From an uncultured Pedobacter sp. (lineage in GTDB: Bacteria > Bacteroidota > Bacteroidia > Sphingobacteriales > Sphingobacteriaceae): 64,000 nt of DNA. The stretch lies in assembly GCF_913776295.1 (NCBI RefSeq), contig NZ_CAJYOJ010000044.1:1-64000 (forward strand), given 5' to 3'. Within the stretch, counting starts at the first letter, position 1, and every line of letters starts with the position of its first letter. The notes under the pieces are model-generated. The model was not told the DNA's origin. It made no database searches and saw only the letters and a list, made by a program, of their open reading frames with translations. Shown here in pieces: positions 57,385-64,000 of this stretch. Both the position numbers and the translations under genes were made by a program.

Positions 57385-57421
57385 CTTTTGTTCATCCTAA
57401 AACGGTTAGGGTGAGCAAAAG
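57385..57421 (+). terminator. 16-bp hairpin downstream of adhesin B
   Basis: CTTTTGTTCATCCTAA pairs with TTAGGGTGAGCAAAAG over 16 bp with two G-U pairs and an AACGG loop, 104 bp after the adhesin B stop. There is no U-tract. It could end or stabilise the transcript. Confidence 0.5.
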
Positions 57422-57568
57422 GAAGTCGTAGCTTACTTAAATTTTGGCTCCAATGAAGATTAAACTTTAATAACACACTAATGTTAACATGTGTTTTATG
57501 CTAATTTAAGTTAATTCGTTTGGGAAAAAACGATATGTTTTTAGCTTTACTTTACTTAATTTGCGGAT

Positions 57569-58156
57569 ATGGCAACGGATCACGCTCTTCATGCAACAGA
57601 CTTTCTTACTTTTGTCTCTGCGCTTTCCAGCCTCGAATGTGAAACAAATCATGCTTTAGCAGCAAAACTTTATCAAAAGAAATACCGCAAAGGTGAACTG
57701 ATCCTGGAGAGCGGAACGGTTTGTAAGCGGATTTATTTTATAGACAGCGGTTTGGTTAAAACTTTTTTTTACACAGATACCCGCGATTTCATTATGCGCT
57801 TTTTCGCTGAAGGACATATGTTTACCGTTTTGGACAGTTTTGTACTTCAACAGCCTTCTGCATATGCCATTATGGCCCTCGAAGATACTCTGATTACCTG
57901 TCTCAATCATGATGATCTTGACACGCTTTGCCATCGGTATCATTCCATCGAAACCTATTACCGGAAACTACTTTCTCTGGCTGCGGTGAATATGATGGAA
58001 AGGATTGGCGGTACCCTTGAAGAAACAGCTCATATCGCTTACCATAAATTCCTGAAAACATACGGGCCGCTTTTGCAACGTATCAGCCTGGCCGATCTGG
58101 CTTCCTATCTCGGTATCACGCAGGTATCATTAAGCAGAATCAGGGCGATAAAATAG
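57569..58156 (+). CDS. Crp/Fnr family transcriptional regulator
   Basis: A 195-residue protein. Residues ~25-120 are a cyclic-nucleotide-binding fold (GELILESGTVCKRIYFIDSGLVKTFF; the Arg-rich phosphate pocket of true CRP is not evident). Residues ~150-195 form the HTH (ISLADLASYLGITQVSLSRIRA). It ends immediately after the recognition helix, as in many Bacteroidota Crp-like regulators. It is followed after 65 bp by an HXXEE membrane protein gene, a possible target or partner. Confidence 0.92.
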   Translation: MATDHALHATDFLTFVSALSSLECETNHALAAKLYQKKYRKGELILESGTVCKRIYFIDSGLVKTFFYTDTRDFIMRFFAEGHMFTVLDSFVLQQPSAYAIMALEDTLITCLNHDDLDTLCHRYHSIETYYRKLLSLAAVNMMERIGGTLEETAHIAYHKFLKTYGPLLQRISLADLASYLGITQVSLSRIRAIK

Positions 58157-58221
58157 TTTTTATCATTTGATAAATGCCAGGCTTTTTACGGATCGTACTT
58201 TCGGGTTAAAATTATTCTGGT

Positions 58222-58875
58222 ATGAAAACCCCCTTATTATTATCTCCAAAAGTCAGCTTTCTGGCGGCCTGTACTTTTACCGTTGTAGCGCCCGTGATGG
58301 GTTATTTTGCTATCGGGCTTCCACCGGTTATTATCGTAGGTGGCGCGGCATTGATTGGCTTCTGTTGCTGGTATTTTACCTATCTGAAAAAGCCTGTAGA
58401 TCCCAGCATTATCCTTCCGCTTTTTATACTTACGGTTGCCGGTTTGCAGATTCATATTGTTGAAGAATACCTGATGGGTTTTGCACCGGCAATGAGCAGG
58501 CTGTTTGGTATCCCATGGAGTGAAAGGAGTTTTTTAATGGTATTTGCACTAATCGGCCCGGTTATTTATACCCTTACTTCGCTTGGGCTGTATTACAAAA
58601 TACCGATAGCCGGATTTGTGGCCTGGTTCATCTTTATTGGCCCGGGCGTTGCAGAATTTACCCACTTTATTTTTCCGTTGATTGCTCCCGAGCTGCTTCC
58701 GCATGATCCGCATTCGTTAACAGCATCAATTAAAGGCACCAGAATATCACAAATGCCCAATTTTTATGTAAAAACCACCGGAAAGTATTATTTTCCCGGT
58801 ATGTGGACTGCAGTTCTGCCGATGATTCCGGGTTGCCTGGCTATTTATCGTTTACTTATCAGGAAAAGATTGTAA
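58222..58875 (+). CDS. HXXEE-domain integral membrane protein
   Basis: A 217-residue protein with about five hydrophobic segments. It has the HIVEE motif (78-82) that names the family and a second conserved His/Glu pair in EFTHFIFP, suggesting a metal-binding or enzymatic membrane site. Function unknown. It lies 65 bp downstream of the Crp-like gene in the same direction. Confidence 0.8.
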   Translation: MKTPLLLSPKVSFLAACTFTVVAPVMGYFAIGLPPVIIVGGAALIGFCCWYFTYLKKPVDPSIILPLFILTVAGLQIHIVEEYLMGFAPAMSRLFGIPWSERSFLMVFALIGPVIYTLTSLGLYYKIPIAGFVAWFIFIGPGVAEFTHFIFPLIAPELLPHDPHSLTASIKGTRISQMPNFYVKTTGKYYFPGMWTAVLPMIPGCLAIYRLLIRKRL

Positions 58876-58970
58876 TCTCAAATCAGCAAAATCTGCCGAC
58901 TGATAAGGCTGGATCAGCAGTAGATGATACTGGTTCACTGATGGGAGATAGTAACGGCTTCTTTTTAAAT

Positions 58971-59861
58971 TTAAATTTCATCTTCCCAGACAACCTGGGC
59001 AATTTTCCATTCGCCATCCTCTTTCATAAAATGAAAAAACTTATGTCCGCGGCTTTCAAAGTAAACGCCGTTTAGCAGTCCTTGTTTACGATACTTTGAA
59101 TAACGCTGTGCGATATTTCCGACAACCCTGGTTTCTTCATCTGTTTCAAATTCGCTGAATTGCTGTAGAGTCCCGTCCGTCAATATTTCTTTTCTGGGTT
59201 TAATAAAAGATTCCAGTCCGTAAACATCTGCTTGCGTGCCAGATTTCCTGATGATGCTTGCAGAAGCAGTGCATAGCTGATATACCGGCTCAAAATCGGG
59301 TTCATTAAGCGTATTGTTAAACAGGTTAAAAAATGAACGGGTAACTTTTCCAATCTGTATTTCGTCTGCGCTTAAAGTGTATTGCAACAGTATTTTTCCG
59401 GCTACATCTACCTGGCGTTCAAATGTAAACTTTAGCTTTTGCAGTAGCTTTACCGACCGCATGTTTTCTCCCTTGGTAATGGCCAGTATTTTATCTGTCA
59501 AAATCGTTTCCGGAAGCGAATCAAGCACAGCATTTATAGCTTCAAAGGCATATCCTGCACCTGTGTAAGCAGGTAAAAAAGCAAATCCGATATCATAATG
59601 CTCCAGATCATCTCTTTTAATCAAGGTGATGATTCCGGCAGATTGGTCATTTGCCTTCAATTTGACTTTCCAGTATTTAGTAAAAGGACTGGCTATAATT
59701 TTTTCAACATAGGCCAGCGCATCTTCAGCAGTACGTATATTTCTATCGCCAATAAACTCCAGCCAGCCTGCAGAATTAATCAGTTCCAAAATAAACAAAT
59801 GGTCGTGCGTTTCCAGTTCATTTAATATCAGCCTGTCTGTTAAAATTTCTTTTTTGATCAT
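58971..59861 (-). CDS. GNAT acetyltransferase fused to an NTF2/SnoaL-like domain
   Basis: A 296-residue protein. Residues ~3-165 form a RimJ/RimL-type GNAT domain (TDRLILNEL start; YDIGFAFLPAYTGAGYAFEA acetyl-CoA loop; AITKGENMRSVKLLQKLKF). Residues ~175-296 resemble an NTF2/SnoaL-like alpha+beta barrel (VTRSFFNLFNNTLNEPDFEPVYQL ... VYFESRGHKFFHFMKEDGEWKIAQVVWEDE). The fused pair is unusual. The frame is continuous, so it is not an assembly of two genes. It is convergent with the HXXEE gene. Confidence 0.8.
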   Translation of the reverse strand: MIKKEILTDRLILNELETHDHLFILELINSAGWLEFIGDRNIRTAEDALAYVEKIIASPFTKYWKVKLKANDQSAGIITLIKRDDLEHYDIGFAFLPAYTGAGYAFEAINAVLDSLPETILTDKILAITKGENMRSVKLLQKLKFTFERQVDVAGKILLQYTLSADEIQIGKVTRSFFNLFNNTLNEPDFEPVYQLCTASASIIRKSGTQADVYGLESFIKPRKEILTDGTLQQFSEFETDEETRVVGNIAQRYSKYRKQGLLNGVYFESRGHKFFHFMKEDGEWKIAQVVWEDEI

Positions 59862-60003
59862 GATCAGTCTCTTCAGATAAATATAGGCATTTCTTTTTTG
59901 ATCGTTATAAACAAGAACTTACGGGTAGGCAACCAGATAAATTAAACTTTGCTGAACTATTTTATGTGCAGCAATGTTGTTACTTAAACTAATAAGCATT
60001 GTT

Positions 60004-60147
60004 ATGATAGACCCTAAAGAAAAGGAAGAGCGGCCAAAAGAAGAAAATGCGGAGCAGCAGGATAAAACCGGACAGGATTCGAACTGGGATGAACACCAAC
60101 GCGTTGACGAGGAAGGAAATGAACTAGAACCTGATGATATTAAATAA
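60004..60147 (+). CDS. Small acidic hydrophilic protein (47 aa)
   Basis: An ATG-started 48-codon frame, MIDPKEKEERPKEENAEQ at the start and DDIK at the end, very rich in Glu, Asp, Lys and Gln and with no hydrophobic core, so probably disordered. It ends 5 bp before the DJ-1/PfpI gene in the same direction, which supports cotranscription. No family recognised. Coding status is inferred from composition and spacing. Confidence 0.55.
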   Translation: MIDPKEKEERPKEENAEQQDKTGQDSNWDEHQRVDEEGNELEPDDIK

Positions 60148-60152
60148 GATTT

Positions 60153-60851
60153 ATGAAAAAAATATTGATGGTATTAACATCACATAGCGGGATGGAAAAT
60201 ACAGATGGGAAAACAGGTGTTTGGCTGGGCGAGTTTACAGATCCCTACTACGAATTTATAGACGCAGGTTATCACGTAACTTTAGCCAGCCCGAAAGGAG
60301 GGAGGCCACCTGTTGATCCGATGAGCGAATTAACCGAGCATTTAACCGGTTCCAACCGGAGGTATAATGATGATGAGGCCGCAAAAGCAGCTTTTTCGCA
60401 CACACAGGTTTTAAATCAGATCAGCGCTGAAGATTATGATGCCGTGTTTTATCCGGGAGGACACGGTCCGATATGGGATCTCGCTCAGGATAATAACAGT
60501 GGTATTTTAATACTCAGTTTCCTTGACGCTGGAAAACCGGTTGCTGCTGTATGTCACGGACCGGCGGCACTGATTAGTGCAGAAAGGCAACGCGCAGGGT
60601 TTTTAAAGGGAAAAATCATCTCGGCTTTCAGCAATACCGAAGAAAATCTGGTGGGCCGAAGCGGAAATGTACCTTATCTGCTTCAAACCAGATTGGAAGA
60701 ACTGGGTGCAGAAGTAAAAACGGCACTTGTGCCATTTTTATCGCACGTTGAAACGGACGGCTTGCTGATTACCGGTCAAAATCCACTATCGGCAGGCCCT
60801 TCTGCAAAGGCACTTATAGATTTATTAACTAAGACGGCAGCGACCAGCTAA
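60153..60851 (+). CDS. DJ-1/PfpI-type (class I glutamine amidotransferase-like) protein
   Basis: A 232-residue protein with the nucleophile elbow AVCHGPAAL (C134, H135), the conserved Glu in GVWLGE (E27) and FYPGGHGPIWDL. This is the Hsp31/HchA-like set associated with glyoxalase III or protein deglycase activity and stress resistance. It starts 5 bp after the small acidic ORF. A hairpin follows the stop. Confidence 0.92.
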   Translation: MKKILMVLTSHSGMENTDGKTGVWLGEFTDPYYEFIDAGYHVTLASPKGGRPPVDPMSELTEHLTGSNRRYNDDEAAKAAFSHTQVLNQISAEDYDAVFYPGGHGPIWDLAQDNNSGILILSFLDAGKPVAAVCHGPAALISAERQRAGFLKGKIISAFSNTEENLVGRSGNVPYLLQTRLEELGAEVKTALVPFLSHVETDGLLITGQNPLSAGPSAKALIDLLTKTAATS

Positions 60852-60873
60852 TGCCTTAAAACCGGAAAATGTA

Positions 60874-60897
60874 ACCCGAACCGTAAAAAGTTCGGGT
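60874..60897. terminator. Hairpin between convergent genes
   Basis: ACCCGAAC - CGTAAAAA - GTTCGGGT, an 8-bp stem between the DJ-1/PfpI and flavin monooxygenase stop codons. No U-tract; weak terminator candidate for either strand. Confidence 0.4.
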
Positions 60898-60973
60898 CCA
60901 CATCCGGATGATTGATTACGAAATTAAGCTGATGCAGGTAGTGTTTAAAGTTTTGAATTGTGCTTATCTCATT

Positions 60974-62164
60974 TTAAGTGTTTTCTTCATTCCCGAAAAT
61001 TTGCATGAATTTTTGGACAGATTCGTGGTTTGGCGAAGCAAAATCCTCAATCCCCTCTACAGTCTCTTCGCTGATAGGCGAAGCTCTTGCAAACATCATT
61101 TCTTCGTAAGCGCTTAGCGCAGCCTCTACATTTGGATAAACTCCGCTGCTTAGGCAGTTGCTAAGGTCAAGCGCATCCAGCATCGCCAGATTTACGCCCT
61201 CGCCATTTGGCGGCATCAGGTGTGCAGCATCGCCCAGAACGGTGATGTTGGGTCTGGTTTGCCAGCGTAAGTTTAACGGATGGTAGTTGAGCGGCCGGTA
61301 GATGAATTGTGTACAGGCTTTAAAAAGTGTATAGAATGCCTGATGCCAGCCATTATAAAATTTGTAAAGATATTTACGCACTTCTTCTGGACTATTGAAA
61401 TTTAAACCGCTGGTCTTTTCCCAATTTTCAGGGTACATAGCCGCTGCATAAAAGGTTAGGCCACCATCACCCCTGGGCTGAATGGTAAGCATTTTTCCCT
61501 GTCCGGTTGCCATCAGGCTTCCATTGCTGAACATTTGGTATATCTCCGGGCAAGCTGTTTTCGGATCATCGATTTCTCCCTGGATGATGGCCGCACCGGT
61601 ATATACCGGTTTGATATCGGTGAGATATTCCCGTATGCGGGAACGGTATCCATCACAACCAATAACCAGATCGGCGCAGGCGTAACTGCCGTTCTTAAAT
61701 TGCATTTCCCATCGGCCATTATGGAGCGACAGGTTAATCAGCTGACTGTCCCATACTAGGGTACCCGGCTGTAACGAATCGATCAGGATATCCCTCAGCG
61801 CACCCCGGTCAATTTCAGGACGGAAATTTTCATCGCCAAAAGTGTATCTGCCACTCTGAAAAAAATCATCTAACAAGATGTTTGCATTTTCATCTAACAG
61901 CTTAAACCTATCTGCCCCCTGCATATACCAGGCCTTAAAAGCGTCAGTTAATCCTGCTACTTCAAGCACTTTCAGTCCCGAGTGGTAATGCAGATCCACA
62001 ATGGCGCCCTGTACACGCGCTTTTTGATTGATATCTCGTTCGTAAACTTTCACATCTGCGCCTTCGAGCTGTAGTAAACGTGCCAGGGCAAGTCCCCCGG
62101 GACCACCGCCAACAATTGCGATCTGGCGTCCATGTATTAAATTTATATTTTTAGAAGTTTCCAT
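60974..62164 (-). CDS. TetX-like FAD-dependent monooxygenase
   Basis: A 396-residue class A flavoprotein monooxygenase. It has the FAD motif IVGGGPGGLALARLLQ (17-32), VYERD, the arginine-containing NFRPEIDRGALRDIL and the second FAD motif VLGDAAHLMPPNGEGVNLAMLDA. The overall layout follows TetX tetracycline monooxygenases (QGxxxDLHxxSG, CPEIYQMF ... LMATGQGKML). Whether it acts on tetracyclines is unknown; TetX relatives with other substrates are common in Bacteroidota. It is preceded on the same strand by an AraC regulator (gap 73 bp). Confidence 0.88.
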   Translation of the reverse strand: METSKNINLIHGRQIAIVGGGPGGLALARLLQLEGADVKVYERDINQKARVQGAIVDLHYHSGLKVLEVAGLTDAFKAWYMQGADRFKLLDENANILLDDFFQSGRYTFGDENFRPEIDRGALRDILIDSLQPGTLVWDSQLINLSLHNGRWEMQFKNGSYACADLVIGCDGYRSRIREYLTDIKPVYTGAAIIQGEIDDPKTACPEIYQMFSNGSLMATGQGKMLTIQPRGDGGLTFYAAAMYPENWEKTSGLNFNSPEEVRKYLYKFYNGWHQAFYTLFKACTQFIYRPLNYHPLNLRWQTRPNITVLGDAAHLMPPNGEGVNLAMLDALDLSNCLSSGVYPNVEAALSAYEEMMFARASPISEETVEGIEDFASPNHESVQKFMQIFGNEENT

Positions 62165-62237
62165 ATGCTATTTTATTAGCACAAAGGAACGGCATCAGCG
62201 GTTTAAAAAGAATGTTCTAATCAGTGTAAGTATAGGA

Positions 62238-63095
62238 CTAACCGCGGTTTTTGAGTTTGAAATCTAAAGGTTTTGATCCGGTAACCTTAACAAACAGCCG
62301 TATGAAATACGAATAATCATCATAACCGAGCTCATTCGCGATTTCTTTCACCGATTTGTCGGAATGATAAAGAAGCCTTTTGGCTTCCAGGATAACGCGC
62401 TGGTGTATATTGCTGGAAAGCGATTGCCCTGTAGCAGCCTTTACACATTCGTTGAGATAAGAAACTGAAATGTTCAGGAAATCTGCATATAACGCCGGAC
62501 GTTTAACGGTTTTGTAACGAAGTTCCAGTTCCTTTCTGAATGCCCTGGCTATAGCATTAAACCGGTTAGGATTTTCAGTAAGACTGGATTGAGCCTGGTA
62601 CAGGGAGGTAATGAATGCCGTTAAGGTATTAATACTCTCTTTTAGTGTGGTATGATATAGGTTGTCTTCAATTGCTGTGTAAAGGGTATAAGATAGCGTT
62701 ACCATTTGTGAAAAAATAGAAAGCTTATCTTCGCTCAATGCCAGGGCACTTACAGGCATAAGGTCGTTCAACCCCCTCAGGTAAGCCGGATGAAGGTTTT
62801 CTTCTTCGATGATCCAGGTACTGAGCTCGGCTTTTTCAAATGCAATTAACCGGTGAACCTGGCTGGGATGGAGATATACGATAGCGGGTGCCTGAATACG
62901 ATAGGTTTTAAAATCTATCTCTATATGTGTAATTCCTTTTTCCTGCAAAATGAAGGTATAGCCATGATCACGGTGCGGTCGCCTTACCTGCTCATTATCA
63001 GGGACGCCATCAAAGTATTTTCTTAACATCATGATGCCCCGGCTGGTACCCTTCGGTAAAACGTTAACCGGAATGTGTCTGATTTTTTTTGCCAT
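62238..63095 (-). CDS. AraC-family transcriptional regulator
   Basis: A 285-residue protein. The N-terminal cupin-like sensor (RPHRDHGYTFILQEKG ... VYLHPSQVHRL, 1-150) is followed by a helical linker and a double HTH at ~190-285 (VKEIANELGYDDYSYFIRLFVKVTGSKPLDFK). It lies upstream of, and reads toward, the TetX-like gene and may control it. Confidence 0.93.
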   Translation of the reverse strand: MAKKIRHIPVNVLPKGTSRGIMMLRKYFDGVPDNEQVRRPHRDHGYTFILQEKGITHIEIDFKTYRIQAPAIVYLHPSQVHRLIAFEKAELSTWIIEEENLHPAYLRGLNDLMPVSALALSEDKLSIFSQMVTLSYTLYTAIEDNLYHTTLKESINTLTAFITSLYQAQSSLTENPNRFNAIARAFRKELELRYKTVKRPALYADFLNISVSYLNECVKAATGQSLSSNIHQRVILEAKRLLYHSDKSVKEIANELGYDDYSYFIRLFVKVTGSKPLDFKLKNRG

Positions 63096-63621
63096 AAGTT
63101 AAAATGACAAATATATTAGAAATTGAGATCAAAAGCTTGGTGGAGATATTGCTGCTTAGTATAGGTAAACGTTGTAGGATCCAGCGAGCGAAGTAATTTT
63201 TCTGGATGTAATAAAGGAACCTATCTGATTGTTTTCCAGGCGCTGTAAATATAGAATCACCAAATTTTCCGTCAAAAGTAAAGAATAACCCAAAACTGCA
63301 CGAAGATCCGTCGGAAAAACACTCCTGAAGCTATTTCACATACTAAAAAATTCATATCATGGGTTTGTCATAAAAATAAAAATGATTAATCTGTCGAATA
63401 TTGCGCTAGATTCCAAAATCCAAGTAAAAAATAAGGTTAAAAATAGGAGTAGACAATTACTAAAACCTTTTAAAAATGCATGAAATTGGCGATATCTCGA
63501 AATAAGAGCAATTTTTTGGTGATGTGAAGCATATTTTAGGAATAAAATCTGCAGTAGTAGAGCCGAAAAAATATCATTCTCTCCAAACAAAGTTATAAAA
63601 TGTGTGTTACGTGTACGATTT
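63096..63621. other. Gene-free upstream region
   Basis: AT-rich; a 77-codon minus-strand frame (63357-63590) has no family features. It presumably contains the promoters of the AraC and ABC-transporter genes; no clear TAnnTTTG pair was identified. Confidence 0.4.
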
Positions 63622-64000
63622 ATGAAAAAGCACCATACAAACTCAACTCCTACGCCTTGGCAGCGGCTTGTAGAAATGCTTCACGTGGAGCGATCTACAA
63701 TTAATTACATCTTTCTTTATGCCGGTTTCATCGGCTTGATCGGCTTATCCCTTCCACTGGGTACAGCAGCAGTTTTCAATCTGCTCGCAAACGGTTCGAT
63801 GTACAGTTCAACCTATATTCTGATTGCTGCGATTTTAATTGGAATTGTAGTTGGCGGGATGCTGCTTTTGGGGCAGCTTTCGCTGGTAGAGTATTTAGAA
63901 CAGAAAATCTTTATCAAGGCAGCGATCGGATTTGCCTATCGTTTGCCCAGAATCAAAAAAAAGGAGTTTGAAGGTGAAGATCCAAGAGAACTGGTAAACA
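63622..64000 (+). CDS. Exporter-type ABC transporter, N-terminal part (cut by window edge)
   Basis: 126 codons run to the end of the window without a stop. After a short cytoplasmic start (TPWQRLVEML) come two hydrophobic segments (~32-56 and ~66-95) and LEQKIFIKAAIGFAYRLPRIKKKEFE. This is the start of a type I exporter transmembrane domain like those of HlyB or bacteriocin/peptide exporters in Bacteroidota. The ATPase domain would lie beyond 64000. There is no N-terminal C39 peptidase. Confidence 0.75.
   Translation, partial: MKKHHTNSTPTPWQRLVEMLHVERSTINYIFLYAGFIGLIGLSLPLGTAAVFNLLANGSMYSSTYILIAAILIGIVVGGMLLLGQLSLVEYLEQKIFIKAAIGFAYRLPRIKKKEFEGEDPRELVN

Noticed and set aside
63357..63590. 77-codon minus-strand frame
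   Set aside because: AT-rich composition, no family features, and no clear promoter or partner gene.
1..64000. tRNA, rRNA or riboswitch genes
   Set aside because: No cloverleaf with TTCRA arm, rRNA segment or known riboswitch core was recognised by eye; a covariance search would be needed to exclude small RNAs.

Overview
The window looks like a chromosomal segment of a Bacteroidota bacterium of the Sphingobacteriaceae, most likely Pedobacter or a close relative. The evidence is a GLPGLI/outer-membrane-barrel pair, T9SS type-B sorted adhesins with a PorP/SprF partner, the Bacteroidota promoter form (TAnnTTTG at -7) in front of rplU and the giant adhesin genes, A-rich leaders instead of Shine-Dalgarno sites, and intergenic repeats typical of the group. 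Genus assignment is inference; no rRNA gene is present.

Layout. 1-590: tandem array of ~120-bp units with 360-bp higher-order periodicity. 588-4201: outer-membrane barrel protein and GLPGLI protein in one operon behind a palindromic operator. 4862-5635: rplU-rpmA. 5886-9036: polyprenyl synthetase and RNase R. 9167-12884: tightly coupled operon of a DEDD exonuclease, an Imm32-like protein, a double-NBD ABC ATPase and a secreted sialidase-like protein. 13168-14670: DUF433/DUF5615 toxin-antitoxin pair followed by DUF72. 14764-23434: arginine region (arginine decarboxylase, CtlX-type hydrolase, arginine deiminase-family protein, divergent argS), interrupted by 2.7 kb of dispersed and tandem repeats around a PhnA-like gene. 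23522-34152: TauE-type permease, a secreted beta-helix/SprB-repeat adhesin with a type-B C-terminal domain, and a run of exported proteins and hydrolases (aspartyl protease-PDZ, HExxH protease, M23 peptidase, class C serine hydrolase).

34283-57281 is the most distinctive part. A membrane-anchored 7TM-LuxR regulator is divergent from a 3316-residue adhesin (A), followed by its PorP/SprF partner, an SDR, an IS1595 transposase fragment, a cupin and a second giant adhesin (B, 2546 residues). A and B share a ~70-bp upstream block with GGGTGGG motifs and a TAGTTTTG -7 box, so they are probably one regulon for surface or gliding adhesins. Adhesin A is internally triplicated and carries 13 MBG-like units in exact 231-bp register.

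57569-64000: Crp-type regulator, HXXEE membrane protein, GNAT/NTF2-like fusion, a 47-aa acidic protein missed by length cut-offs, DJ-1/PfpI protein, TetX-like flavin monooxygenase with an AraC regulator, and the start of an exporter-type ABC transporter cut by the window edge. All family assignments were made by reading motifs; no database search was possible.
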